A stretch of 64,000 bases of DNA from Synechococcus sp. CBW1002 (lineage in GTDB: Bacteria > Cyanobacteriota > Cyanobacteriia > PCC-6307 > Cyanobiaceae): NCBI RefSeq assembly GCF_015840915.1, contig NZ_CP060398.1, forward strand, positions 434,001-498,000. Reading direction: 5' to 3'. The notes below the pieces were generated by a model. It saw only the letters and a program-made list of their open reading frames with translations, had not been told where the DNA came from and searched no databases. This document shows, in pieces, positions 36,298 through 49,906 of this stretch. Made by a program: the position numbers and the translations under genes. Numbering within the stretch: position 1 is the first letter of the stretch; the number at the start of each line of letters is the position of its first letter.

Positions 36298-36666
36298 GTG
36301 CCAGGGAGATCCCTTCCCAGCACGTCTTCGCCCAATGCGCTGATCCGTCTTCAGGGCAGGTCGGCCCAGCAAAGCCGTTCCGCTTGACCCCGGAGCGGGA
36401 GGCGCCATCAGCGCCGGGCATTCAGCCTGAATCACCTCTAGACCCCTCAATCACAACCGAAGCAGGGTCAGCCTGTCTGGAATTCCAGGCAGGCTGTTTT
36501 ACTGTTTCGCGGCACTGTGTCCGCCTCACACTGACTGCTCTGGATGTCCATCCTGCGGCCCAAGGCAGGCAGAGCCATCCACCAGAAGAACCCGCCAGCA
36601 GAGCGCTGGGTGGCACGATGAGGCCATCCCTGCGTCACAGCGCAGACCGATCACCACCAAGCGCCC
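36298..36666. other. psaE-mutM spacer with terminator
   Basis: No gene is evident in 369 bp. A strong hairpin at 36469-36496 (arms CAGCCTGTCTGG and CCAGGCAGGCTG, one G-U pair, loop AATT) is followed by TTTT and would end the psaE transcript about 170 bp beyond its stop, implying a long 3' UTR. Confidence 0.6.
36469..36500 (+). terminator. intrinsic terminator, probably of psaE
   Basis: A 12-bp stem with AATT loop and TTTT tail, located between psaE and mutM on the plus strand. Confidence 0.75.
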
Positions 36667-37515
36667 GTGCCGGAGCTGCCCGAGGTCGAAACCGTCCGCC
36701 GAGGCCTGGATCAGCAGACCCGCGGCATGACGGTCGCCGCTGTTGAGGTGCGACTTGCGCGCACCATCGCCCACCCCCAGCCTGCCGAGCTCTTCTGTGT
36801 CGCACTGCAGGGCTGCAGCCTGCAGCATTGGCAACGGCGCGGCAAGTACCTGCTGGCGACCCTGACGGACAGAGCAGGTGTCAGCGCCGGAACCTGGGGG
36901 GTGCATCTGCGCATGACCGGCCAGTTCCTCTGGCTTCCAGAGTCAGCAGAGCCCTGCCGCCACACACGGGTGCGGTTCTTTGATCCACACGGCAATGAAC
37001 TCCGCTACGTCGACATCCGCAGCTTTGGACAGATGTGGTGGGTGCCACCCGATCAGGCTCCTGCGGAGGTGATCAGTGGCCTGCAGCGACTCGGGCCAGA
37101 ACCCTTCAGCCCTGAGTTCACCGCCAGCCATCTGCAACGGGCCCTGCAGGGTTCGTCTCGACCGATCAAGAACGCCCTGCTCGATCAACGTCTGGTGGCC
37201 GGTGTGGGCAATATCTACGCGGATGAATCGTTGTTCGAAGCTGGAATCCGTCCCCACACACCCGCTGGCCAGCTGAAGCGTCCTCAGCTGGAACGCCTGC
37301 ATGGGGCCCTGCTGAGGATTTTGCGGGCCAGCATCGGCGCCGGCGGCACCACCTTCAGCGACTTCCGTGATCTCACAGGCACCAATGGGAACTATGGCGG
37401 TGTGGCCTGGGTCTATCGACGCGGCGGCGAACCCTGCCGCCGCTGCGGCACCGTGCTGCGCCGCGACAAGCTGGCCGGGCGCAGCAGCCACTGGTGCCCG
37501 CTCTGCCAGCAGTGA
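36667..37515 (+). CDS. mutM: formamidopyrimidine-DNA glycosylase
   Basis: A 282-residue bifunctional base-excision enzyme that removes 8-oxoguanine and ring-opened purines. The catalytic N-terminal Pro-Glu is seen in MPELPEVETVRRGL (start codon GTG; Met is removed to expose Pro). The helix-two-turn-helix motif is VAGVGNIYADESLFEAG, and the C-terminal zinc finger has Cys pairs in CRRCG and CPLC. Downstream of psaE, an order common in cyanobacteria and sensible for a phototroph under oxidative stress. Intact. Confidence 0.96.
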   Translation: MPELPEVETVRRGLDQQTRGMTVAAVEVRLARTIAHPQPAELFCVALQGCSLQHWQRRGKYLLATLTDRAGVSAGTWGVHLRMTGQFLWLPESAEPCRHTRVRFFDPHGNELRYVDIRSFGQMWWVPPDQAPAEVISGLQRLGPEPFSPEFTASHLQRALQGSSRPIKNALLDQRLVAGVGNIYADESLFEAGIRPHTPAGQLKRPQLERLHGALLRILRASIGAGGTTFSDFRDLTGTNGNYGGVAWVYRRGGEPCRRCGTVLRRDKLAGRSSHWCPLCQQ

Positions 37516-37539
37516 ACCCGGGCGCCGCGACGCGCTTGG

Positions 37540-38280
37540 ATGGATGGAGTTTCCGAACGATCCGGTTTGGAGTCCCTGGCGACCCAACTCACTGAGGCCA
37601 TGGTTGCCATCCACCAGCGCGGTTGGTGCGATGGAACGGGAGGCAATTTCAGTTGTGTCAGGCAGCAGGAGCCCCTGCAGCTGTTGATGGCACCCAGCGG
37701 CGTGGACAAGGGCTCGGTAGAGCCCGAACAGTTGATCCTCGTCGATGGGAACGCACGCGTGATCAGCGGACACGGCAAAGCCAGTGCCGAAACCCTGCTG
37801 CATCTGGCGATCGTCGCCGAGGCTGGCGCCGGGGCCGTGCTGCACACCCACTCCCAGGCGGCCACCCTGCTTTCATCCTGGGCTCTGGGCCAGGAGGAGA
37901 GGGCGGAATCAGGCTGCGCTGCATTGGCGATCAGCGGCCTGGAGATGCTCAAAGGCCTGCAAGGCGTCAGCACCCACGCCACCACCATTCACATCCCCGT
38001 GCTTCCCAACGATCAGGACCTGCAGTCCCTCAGCTCAGCCGCTCGGCCACACCTGGCCCAGGCACCGCATGGGCTGTTGATCGGAGGTCACGGGCTCTAC
38101 GCCTGGGGCAGGGATCTGGGCGAGGCCCAGCGCCATCTTGAGATCCTCGAATTTCTTCTCGAACAGCGGTGGCGACGCCTGCTGCTGCAGAGCCTGATGC
38201 CCCCCATGCCCGGCCGTGAGCATTCCGACGCAACCATCACACAGCGACACGACGTTCAGAAGGAGACAAACCATGCCTGA
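37540..38280 (+). CDS. mtnB: methylthioribulose-1-phosphate dehydratase
   Basis: A 246-residue class II aldolase-fold protein of the methionine salvage pathway, which dehydrates methylthioribulose 1-phosphate. Features: RGWCDGTGGNFSCV near the N-terminus, SGVDKGSVEPEQLILVD, metal-binding His residues in AVLHTHSQAATLL, and a C-terminal His in LIGGHGLYAWGRD. Its last 8 bp overlap mtnC, the next enzyme, so the two are cotranscribed and probably translationally coupled. Confidence 0.92.
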   Translation: MDGVSERSGLESLATQLTEAMVAIHQRGWCDGTGGNFSCVRQQEPLQLLMAPSGVDKGSVEPEQLILVDGNARVISGHGKASAETLLHLAIVAEAGAGAVLHTHSQAATLLSSWALGQEERAESGCAALAISGLEMLKGLQGVSTHATTIHIPVLPNDQDLQSLSSAARPHLAQAPHGLLIGGHGLYAWGRDLGEAQRHLEILEFLLEQRWRRLLLQSLMPPMPGREHSDATITQRHDVQKETNHA

Positions 38281-39283
38281 ACCCAATCGCGCCACCAACA
38301 ACCAAGCCAGCGGAGCCCCTGGCGTGCTTTTGCCCGACACGACGACACACATCCTGCTGGACATTGAAGGGACCACCTGCCCGGTGAGCTTTGTCAGCGA
38401 AGTGCTGTTTCCCTATGCCAGGTCCAACCTCGCATCTTTTCTGAAATGCCAAGGTCAACAGCCAGCCGTCATAGAGCTGGTACAGGAGTTGCAGCAAGCC
38501 TGGGACCTGGAGAGTGACCCCGAAGCAGTGCAACTGCGCAGGAAGTCATCAGGCAAGGATCCAGACCCTGGAACGGGAATGACAACAGAACCTGTTATTG
38601 CTAACAATGGCAATAGCAATAGCAATAGCAATAGCAATAGCAATAGCAATAGCAATAGCAATAGCAGTGTTACTACCAGCCCTGACTCTGGCCCTAGTGA
38701 GATTGTCAACAATCAGACATCCGGAAGCGCTTTCACCGGTGAATTCAATTCTTCAAGCCTCAACGCAACAAGAAACCATGCGCTCGTACCCTATCTGGAA
38801 TGGCTGATTCATCAGGATCGCAAACTCACCCCTCTCAAGGAGCTTCAAGGACTGATCTGGGAGCACGGCTATGCCAATGGGAGTTTACAGGGGCCCATTT
38901 ACGCCGATGTTCCACCAGCCCTGCGTGACTGGAAGAATCAGGGACTACAAATCGCAGTGTATTCTTCCGGCTCTGTCCGTGCACAGCAACTCATCTACCA
39001 ATACAGCTGCTTTGGAGATTTGCGCCCTTGGTTTTCGGCTTGGTTCGACACTCGCATAGGTGCGAAACAAAGAGCAGAGAGCTATCGATCCATTTGCACC
39101 GAACTTCAGACGGATCCCAGCAGGATCCTTTTCATCAGCGATGTCACCTTCGAACTGGATGCCGCAGCAGAGGCTGGGTATGCAGTGCTGATTAGCGAAC
39201 GTGAGGGAAATCCGCCGCAACCCTGCCATCCGTACACAAGCATCAAGCGTTTTGACGCTATCCGATCAATCATGATGCCCTAA
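38273..39283 (+). CDS. mtnC: enolase-phosphatase E1 with a low-complexity insert
   Basis: A 336-residue HAD-family enzyme that enolises and dephosphorylates the MtnB-derived intermediate in methionine salvage. HAD motif I is LLDIEGTTCPVSFV; later motifs are AVYSSGSVRAQQL, IGAKQRAESY and ILFISDVTFELDAAAEAGY. Relatives are about 230-260 residues. The extra length is a Ser/Asn/Thr/Gly-rich insert (residues about 90-165) in the cap region, containing nine Asn-Ser pairs encoded by a perfect AATAGC repeat. The ATG at 38273 has a good ribosome site (AAGGAG). The catalytic residues look intact. Confidence 0.92.
   Translation: MPEPNRATNNQASGAPGVLLPDTTTHILLDIEGTTCPVSFVSEVLFPYARSNLASFLKCQGQQPAVIELVQELQQAWDLESDPEAVQLRRKSSGKDPDPGTGMTTEPVIANNGNSNSNSNSNSNSNSNSNSSVTTSPDSGPSEIVNNQTSGSAFTGEFNSSSLNATRNHALVPYLEWLIHQDRKLTPLKELQGLIWEHGYANGSLQGPIYADVPPALRDWKNQGLQIAVYSSGSVRAQQLIYQYSCFGDLRPWFSAWFDTRIGAKQRAESYRSICTELQTDPSRILFISDVTFELDAAAEAGYAVLISEREGNPPQPCHPYTSIKRFDAIRSIMMP
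38612..38665 (+). repeat. hexanucleotide tandem repeat (AATAGC)9 inside mtnC
   Basis: Nine perfect copies of AATAGC (54 bp), preceded by one variant AATGGC. The unit of six keeps the frame in any copy number, encoding (Asn-Ser)n. Confidence 0.97.
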
Positions 39284-39412
39284 CAGTTCCGAATCCCTGA
39301 AGGCAAAGCCATCTGAGTCAGCAGACTCTCTCTAGGGAAGGCTGCTGCTTGGGGAGGCTGCTCTTGGGGAGGCCGTCAAGCGGGGAGGCCATCGATCCCC
39401 AGGCACACGAAA

Positions 39413-39452
39413 ACGCCCCCGATCGCAGCCATCAGGCTGCCATCGGGGGCGT
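39413..39452 (-). terminator. rrn operon terminator
   Basis: Long hairpin on the minus strand: outer 11-bp stem (ACGCCCCCGAT and its inverse), one mismatch, inner 6-bp stem (GCAGCC/GGCTGC) with a 4-nt loop, followed by TTTT. It starts about 20 bp after the 5S gene. Confidence 0.85.
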
Positions 39453-39472
39453 CGTCGTGGAGCAAAGTTTGA

Positions 39473-39589
39473 CCTGGCATCGAGCTATTTTCGCAGGAGG
39501 CTACCCTCCAACTATCGTTGCCGCTGCTGCGTTTCACAACCGAGTTCGAGATGGATCGGAGTGGGTCCACAGCGCCATGAACACCAGGA
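39473..39589 (-). rRNA. rrf: 5S ribosomal RNA
   Basis: On the minus strand it begins TCCTGGTGTTCATGGCGCTG and ends GATGCCAGG, with the typical internal CCGATCCATCTCGAACTCGG. About 117 nt, correctly placed after 23S. Confidence 0.9.
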
Positions 39590-39743
39590 AAGCAAACGGC
39601 CTCTTCAGGCCCCTTGCCGGTCTTTGCCCCCAGGTTGAACCCTGAGAACTGCATAGGAGCGGTTGACAAGCAACCGGTCTGGATCCAAAAGCTTTGAGCG
39701 CGTGATCCCTGTGTCATCCGGTCAGGATGGCAAGGGATGGAAT

Positions 39744-42623
<2,880 letters not shown>

Positions 42624-43090
42624 ATAATCACAACTCGCGTTTAGCTTGTTGAAGGCTATTCTTCCGGTGTCTAAGCTCTCAATCAAGAGATCTCAGACAG
42701 CCAGAATCAAACTCCTGCTTGGTGGCTTGTGGCCATGCCAGACAGAAGACACGAGCTGTACTCGGCTCTAACTCAAGAATCACTGGCTTTCCTGTTTCTC
42801 TCAGATTGAGGCTTGCACCTCAATCTTCCCTTCGCTTTCGCTGGGATGCCGCAGCCGAGGCCGCGACCAGAGAGAACCGGAAAGTCAGCGTCTATGAGAT
42901 GCTTTCTTTTCCAGACTTTTCCTATGCAGTTGTCAAGGTTCTTGCTGAATGCCCATCCTTGCGGACAGGGAATCCAGCATGCTTTCAACCACTCAGGGAA
43001 TGAAAGCAGGCTGGAATCGTCACCAAGACGTCAGGATCACACCAAAGAAATCTCTCCTTTGCTTCCGTGAGGGCGCTCGTCAGTGTGGAA
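42624..43090. other. tRNA-Ala to 23S spacer
   Basis: 467 bp of internal transcribed spacer. No gene is expected; it will hold the 23S processing stem and antitermination signals, which I did not resolve. Confidence 0.6.
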
Positions 43091-43163
43091 TGGAGGTTAG
43101 CGGACTCGAACCGCTGACATCCTGCTTGCAAAGCAGGCGCTCTACCAACTGAGCTAAACCCCC
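43091..43163 (-). tRNA. tRNA-Ala(UGC)
   Basis: Minus strand GGGGGTTTAGCTCAGTTGGT at the 5' end, anticodon loop CTTTGCAAG with anticodon TGC, T-arm GGTTCGAGTCC and end ACCTCCA. 73 nt, CCA not encoded. Confidence 0.96.
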
Positions 43164-43172
43164 AAACACGAA

Positions 43173-43246
<74 letters not shown>

Positions 43247-43510
43247 AGGAGTTCGACCTCGCGATCGCGTCAAAGTTGTGTCTGACCTGATTGATGATTC
43301 AGTATCGCTACCGTTTCATCTTTCAGGTTTCAACACCGCCTCAACAAAAATCGTTGGGGTGTGACCTAGACAAAGTTTAGGAACTGAACCTGCTTGGACG
43401 GACATGTTGCCATTCCGCTTCCACAGTTGAGGTACCGATCGACCTAGAGTGACAGGATCATGGCCTGAAAATAAAGTATTCAGACATCACAATCAGTTTG
43501 TCTCCCTGTT

Positions 43511-44993
<1,483 letters not shown>

Positions 44994-45864
44994 TAGTCTT
45001 CCCCCTTTAAACGTCAGCTCTAAACTTTCGCTTGAGCTTTCATCGCAGAGAAGTTTGTCGCTCACCCAAATCCTGCACTGGCGCACAGTCTTCAGTTGGG
45101 ACCACCTTTCGACTGACCGAAAGGGTTCGAGAGTGCACACAATTATTTAGCCTTCCTTCTGGACTTCTCCATTTGGATCTCTCCTCATGGTTCTTTCCTT
45201 TCGGTTCGCTTCACAATCCCGTGACTTTCCCAGATCTCAGATCCGGTTCGCTTCAGTCACCCACAGCTGGTTTTCACCCAGTTCTGACCCAAGGCGTGAG
45301 ACCTCAAGGCAGCACCACATCACTGCAGGTTCCCGTCGCTTAAAATGTTTGACGGGACCTCACACCTCTACCGCTCGTTTCGTCATCCTCGACACCGCAT
45401 CCAACGGGCTTTGACTCCACACTGGCGCCAGCACAAGGCTGGTCCACTGCGAACTCAGAACCGTTCGATCCGATCAGAATGACGCGGTAGAAGCGTCAGT
45501 TCCTAAACTTTTCAATTGTCCAGGTGCTGCCTCCACTCCCTTGGCCTCTCGGCTCCGGGTCGTCTCGGCGCGTCGCCTCTCAGCGACTCAGGAAACCTAC
45601 AACACCGGTGGCTCGCGCCTCCTTCGTCGTAAGCACGCACCCTTCACCCTTCCAGGCAAACGGCACTCGCCCTCAGTGCCTCGCAGCACCGAAGACTCTG
45701 CGTTTCCACCGGTGCTCTCGCTCCCGGTGTGCCGCGCAGTCCAAAACCATACCCCATTCACCTTCGATCCCGCAAGCTCCCACTGATGGAGCCGCGGGCA
45801 GCTTCAGCCCGCCAGGCTCAGCACCACCAGCACCAGGGCCAGGCAGAGGGTCTGCACGAGAAGA
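44994..45864. promoter_or_regulatory. 871-bp rrn leader and promoter region
   Basis: No convincing protein gene lies between 16S and the inositol-phosphatase gene, which is on the same strand upstream. The region must contain the rrn promoter(s) and the 16S leader with processing stem. I could not fix a -10/-35 pair with confidence, and saw no clear terminator after the upstream gene. Confidence 0.45.
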
Positions 45865-46668
45865 TCAATCCAGCAGGGCTTCAGCCCACGGGAGGAATCT
45901 CTCCAGACTATCTTCGCTGTCCGCGGCCAGCACCGGATAGTCCTGGGTGGCCTGGTCGCTGCCGATCTTGAGCAACTGGGGCTCCGCATCGAGCCAGCGG
46001 AGCGGGCAGGCCAATTCATCCAGCACCAGCCAGGCCGCGGCAAGGTCCCAGAGCTTCGGGGTGGCTTCCAGCGCCGCCACGGTCTGCCCCATGGCCACAC
46101 TCACCAGGTTGAGGCTCGCGACCCCCAGCAGGCGGATCTTGCCGGGGAAGCGGAGATTCGGCAGCTTCTGCAGCACCCCGATCGATCGACTGCACAGAGA
46201 CGCGCATCCCGCCGTGCGGGCCTGCAAGGAAGGCGGCTCCAGCCGCTTGCCATTGCGCCAGGCTCCCTCGCCCCGGATCGCCACGATGCGCTGACGCAAC
46301 GGGGGCACATCCAGCACCGCCAGCACGGGGCGGCCCCGTTCGAATCGGGCCAGCGAAATCGCCCAGTACGGGATGCCCGCAGCAAAGTTTGTGGTGCCAT
46401 CCAGCGGATCCACAACCCAGAAGCTCGGGGTGTCGGGAACGACCTGACGGCCCTCCTCACTGAGAACTCCATCCTCGGGATAGATCCACTGCAGGCCTTC
46501 CACCAGGGTGGCATCGCTCCAGCGATCACACGCCGTGATCAGGGTGCCGTCGGCCTTCAGATCAGAGGCCATGTGCCCGAAATCCCGCCGCTGCCGGTCT
46601 GCCACCCGATCGACCAAGGCATCAAGGGCCGGATCCAGGTGGGAGGAGAGGACGGGGGATGCGGTCAT
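45865..46668 (-). CDS. inositol monophosphatase family protein
   Basis: A 267-residue Mg-dependent phosphatase of the IMPase/FIG fold. Metal-binding motifs: EDGVLSEEG (Glu), WVVDPLDGTTNFAAGIPYWA (DPxDGT), and the C-terminal LWDLAAAWLVLDE (WDxAA). Members act on inositol phosphates, fructose 1,6-bisphosphate, PAP or histidinol phosphate, and sequence alone does not choose. Its start overlaps the upstream MFS gene stop by 4 bp. Confidence 0.9.
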   Translation of the reverse strand: MTASPVLSSHLDPALDALVDRVADRQRRDFGHMASDLKADGTLITACDRWSDATLVEGLQWIYPEDGVLSEEGRQVVPDTPSFWVVDPLDGTTNFAAGIPYWAISLARFERGRPVLAVLDVPPLRQRIVAIRGEGAWRNGKRLEPPSLQARTAGCASLCSRSIGVLQKLPNLRFPGKIRLLGVASLNLVSVAMGQTVAALEATPKLWDLAAAWLVLDELACPLRWLDAEPQLLKIGSDQATQDYPVLAADSEDSLERFLPWAEALLD

Positions 46669-48059
46669 CCGAGCTCCAGAGCGAGCACCCTGCTCAGGCT
46701 TCGTCCCGTATCTTCCCTGAACTGGCGCAGATTGACGCGACTCAGCAACAGGATGGCGGCAAAGGCCACCAGCGCTTCGATCCCGAAGACCAGCAGGTAC
46801 GGCGCCAGGGCAGGAGCGCCAGGAAACAGCAACCGACCCAGATCGAGCAGACCACCACCCACCAGCTTGCCCAGGGCACGGGAGAGAGCCTGGGCCAGAC
46901 CCCAGACCCCCACAAATGTGCCGGCGGCCTGGGGAAGGGTGAGATCGAGCATCAGACAGAGGGCGCTGTTGGTGGCGATGCCGGATGCCAGGCCGAAGAT
47001 CAGCATCACAACCTTCAGAAAGGCCACCTGGCCCAGCACGCCACTGACCATCAGGAGAAGAAGGCTGAGCAGGATCAGCTGACAGCCAAGCCGGGCCGTG
47101 GGCAGCTTGCCCAATCTCGGCACCACCCAGAGTCCCGCCATCACAAGCCCCAGCAGGGTACCGACCCCCCAGAAGGTGGTGAGCAGGGCCGTGGCGGAGA
47201 TCGGCATGGAGAACACCTCACCCCCGAAGCTCTCGAGGATGGGGTCCTGGATGAACAGAGCCAGGGTGAACAGCACGAGGAAGCCAAAGAACACGGCCAC
47301 CTGACGGCTGGAGGTGATCAGGGCCCAGGACTGAGCCAGGGTGATGGCATCGTCGCGCGATGACGCCACGCTCTGGGGAAGCCGAGCAGGCTCCATGCCG
47401 GCGATGGCCAGCAGGGTGAGGGCCAGCACCACCAGCACCAGACGCTGCATGAATCCGGCCAGGACCGGCTCGAGCACCGAAGGATCGGTGACCCCATCAA
47501 GGGAGCGCAGGGAGAGGCGGATCGCGATCGAGGCCACGATGATCCCCACCGTGAGCATGCACCACAGCAGGCTCACCGCACGGGGCCGCTGGCTTTCGGT
47601 GGTGCGATCGATCACCAGGGCGAGATAGGGGGTGGTGGCCATGGAGACAGCCAGCCCGTACAGGGCGAACAGACCGGCGATGGCGGCGATCGAAAACCCT
47701 GCCGTCAGTCCGATGCCACCGTCGAGCAGGCGGGCGGTATGGAAGACCAGCGGTACTGAAAGCAGGGCGAGAAGGCTGAACAGAACCGCCCCCAGAAGGA
47801 TGTAGGGCAGTCGGTGGCGACCGGCGATCGGGTGGTTGTCGGAGAGGTGGCCGAACAGCACACGACTGGGCGCCACAAACTGCTCACACGCCAGGGCGCC
47901 TCCCACCAGCAGGGCCGGCAAGGCCAGCTCGGTGATCATCACCCGATTCAGCATCCCCACAAACACCGCCGCCATGGCCCCAACGCAGCCCTGGAAGAGG
48001 CTCAGCCGGAGCACATCGATCCAACGGAGCGGCGAAAGGGGCGGAGCGGCCGAGGCCAT
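46665..48059 (-). CDS. PucC/BCD-family MFS membrane protein
   Basis: A 464-residue protein with about 12 hydrophobic helices. The N-terminal RWIDVLRLSLFQGCVGAMAAVFVGMLNRVM and GHLSDNHPIAGRHRLPYILLGA are typical of the PUCC family, which in phototrophs is linked to assembly of chlorophyll-binding light-harvesting proteins, probably by handling pigment. It is 17 bp downstream of the tolC-like gene and coupled to the phosphatase gene by ATGA overlap. The role in light-harvesting assembly is inferred from family. Confidence 0.88.
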   Translation of the reverse strand: MASAAPPLSPLRWIDVLRLSLFQGCVGAMAAVFVGMLNRVMITELALPALLVGGALACEQFVAPSRVLFGHLSDNHPIAGRHRLPYILLGAVLFSLLALLSVPLVFHTARLLDGGIGLTAGFSIAAIAGLFALYGLAVSMATTPYLALVIDRTTESQRPRAVSLLWCMLTVGIIVASIAIRLSLRSLDGVTDPSVLEPVLAGFMQRLVLVVLALTLLAIAGMEPARLPQSVASSRDDAITLAQSWALITSSRQVAVFFGFLVLFTLALFIQDPILESFGGEVFSMPISATALLTTFWGVGTLLGLVMAGLWVVPRLGKLPTARLGCQLILLSLLLLMVSGVLGQVAFLKVVMLIFGLASGIATNSALCLMLDLTLPQAAGTFVGVWGLAQALSRALGKLVGGGLLDLGRLLFPGAPALAPYLLVFGIEALVAFAAILLLSRVNLRQFREDTGRSLSRVLALELG

Positions 48060-48076
48060 GACTCAGGGGAAACGAC

Positions 48077-49873
48077 TCAATTGACCGGATTGGCGTTGAA
48101 GGCACAGGCCGGCTCAAGCGGCTGTGGTTCCACAGGAACGACAATCTCGCCGGTGTTGCTTGGCTTCTCAGCGGGCAGAGCCTGGGGCTTGCAGAGTGCA
48201 ATCTGATCGAGGCCGGTGCGGCGCCTCATCTCGGCCAGTCTGCGGTTGTAATCGCTGATGGCACTGGCGTAGCGAACTTCGGCGTTGGTGAGGTCGCGCT
48301 GGTTATCAACAACTTCCCGCTGGGTCGTCACACCGGCCTGGAAGCGGAGACGGGCCAGGCGAAGGGCCTCCCGAGCGGAGACAACCTCGCGGGTTGTGGT
48401 GAGGATATTGCGGTTATTCTTCTGCAGCTCGTAAAAACTGACTTCCACTTCCTGACGAATCGAATCACGCTGCTGAGCGAACCGGAAGCGGCTCTCCTCC
48501 GCTACCTGCTTCTGTTGCCGGTAAAGAGCACGAGCGCGGCCCCCATCGAAGAGATTCCAGCTGAGGTTGAGGCCAATGCTGTTATCCACGTTCCAACCGA
48601 TCTCGTTCGGGATCGGCTGTGTCACAAACTGGTAGCCGCTGGAGCGACCAGCCCGCAACGTATTGACAATGTTGAGGAAGGGCTGGACTTCGCCAAGCTG
48701 GGCGTTGGCACGGCTGTTGGCGATCGAGATGTCCAGCAGAGCCTGATCGAGTTCCTCGCGGAAGGCATAAGCCGCAATGATGCTCTCCTGAAGGGACGGT
48801 AGCCAGGTGCCGAGCACCCGAGCCGGATCCTTCGCCGTAGGGGTCACGGTCTGGGGAAGATCCAGCAGGGAGGCCAGGGTGCGGCGAGCGATCGACTGGG
48901 CGGACAGGGAAGCGGTGAGCAGCTGCTGGTCGCGGGCCAGCTGGGTCTCGGCCTCCAGCACCTCCAGCTTGGTGGCCACACCAGCCTGGAACCGGGCCCG
49001 GGCGTCTCTCAGGCTCACCACAGAGGCCCGCACCGACTCCTGGCCGATGCGCACCTGTTCATCGGATTCCTGCAGATCGAAATAGGCCTGTGCCGCCTGC
49101 AATCTGAGGTCTCGCAGGCCGATCAGGTACTGGTTCTTGGCCTGCTCAAACTGGTCGCGTGCTGCGGCGATCTGGGGCACCCTGGTGGGGTTGATCAGGG
49201 ACCAGGTGGCCTGAAGGCTGGCCTCCATGTTCCAGATGCTGGTAATTGTGTTGCCCCTCTCCTCGCCCGTGCCGGTGATGCTGGAGCTGTACTGCTGGCC
49301 GCCGGTGTAGGTGGGCAGGGCGCCGGCGTTGAGGTTGAGATTCGGGTACCACAGAGCGATCTGGGCGCGCAGATTCGACTGGGCCTGCTCCACCTGGCTG
49401 GCCAGGGCCTTGAGGTTGGGATTGTTGACCTCCGCCAGCTGCTCCACGTCGCCGAGTCCGAGGGGCCGGAGCTCGTTGATGCGGACCTGATCGGTCTTGA
49501 TCGGCAGGCCGAGGGATTCAGGGGCCGCCAGGGGCTGAAGGGCCGGATCAAGGGTGGTCGCGGCCGGAGGCAAGACAGAGGGATCGGACTTGGGCCGCGG
49601 ACCCTTGACATCCGGTGCCAGCGGCAGGGGCTCGGGCTGGGCTTGAACCACCGGATCGCCTGTCTGTTCGGACGGAACGGTGTCAACGGCCGAAACAGGC
49701 TCCGCAGCCAGCGCAGCATCCGTCGCAGACCCCGGGGGACTCCCACCAGCAGCGATCGAGGTCGAGGGCGGTGCAGCCGCCGCAGACTGTGACTCCGCAT
49801 CCGCCACCGAAGCCCCTGCAGGGAGGCCTACAATCGCGATGAGAACTGCACGCAGGAACAAGGAGCGCGTCAC
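48077..49873 (-). CDS. TolC-family outer-membrane efflux protein
   Basis: About 598 residues. A signal peptide (TRSLFLRAVLIAIVGLPAGA) is followed by an Ala/Pro/Ser-rich segment of about 110 residues and then the duplicated outer-membrane efflux domain, with helix-rich repeats such as VEQLAEVNNPNLKALASQVEQAQ and long runs of coiled helices plus porin-like strands. It would form the trimeric exit duct for drug or protein export pumps. GTG at 49873 gives a clean signal peptide; a TTG at 49891 is the alternative. It ends 17 bp before the pucC-like gene. Confidence 0.9.
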   Translation of the reverse strand: MTRSLFLRAVLIAIVGLPAGASVADAESQSAAAAPPSTSIAAGGSPPGSATDAALAAEPVSAVDTVPSEQTGDPVVQAQPEPLPLAPDVKGPRPKSDPSVLPPAATTLDPALQPLAAPESLGLPIKTDQVRINELRPLGLGDVEQLAEVNNPNLKALASQVEQAQSNLRAQIALWYPNLNLNAGALPTYTGGQQYSSSITGTGEERGNTITSIWNMEASLQATWSLINPTRVPQIAAARDQFEQAKNQYLIGLRDLRLQAAQAYFDLQESDEQVRIGQESVRASVVSLRDARARFQAGVATKLEVLEAETQLARDQQLLTASLSAQSIARRTLASLLDLPQTVTPTAKDPARVLGTWLPSLQESIIAAYAFREELDQALLDISIANSRANAQLGEVQPFLNIVNTLRAGRSSGYQFVTQPIPNEIGWNVDNSIGLNLSWNLFDGGRARALYRQQKQVAEESRFRFAQQRDSIRQEVEVSFYELQKNNRNILTTTREVVSAREALRLARLRFQAGVTTQREVVDNQRDLTNAEVRYASAISDYNRRLAEMRRRTGLDQIALCKPQALPAEKPSNTGEIVVPVEPQPLEPACAFNANPVN

Positions 49874-49906
49874 GCCGTCTGTCCAATCCAATCCGTCGGC
49901 CGCAGC

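Noticed and set aside
38606-38671. AATAGC repeats considered as a CRISPR array
   Set aside because: It is a simple tandem hexamer without spacers and inside a coding frame. No CRISPR-like array was seen anywhere in the window.
45804-45864. Tiny hydrophobic frame after the inositol-phosphatase gene (ends LVQTLCLALVLVVLSLAG)
   Set aside because: It resembles a one-helix protein, but it would need a GTG start giving only 17 residues, or an overlap with the upstream gene. Not enough support.
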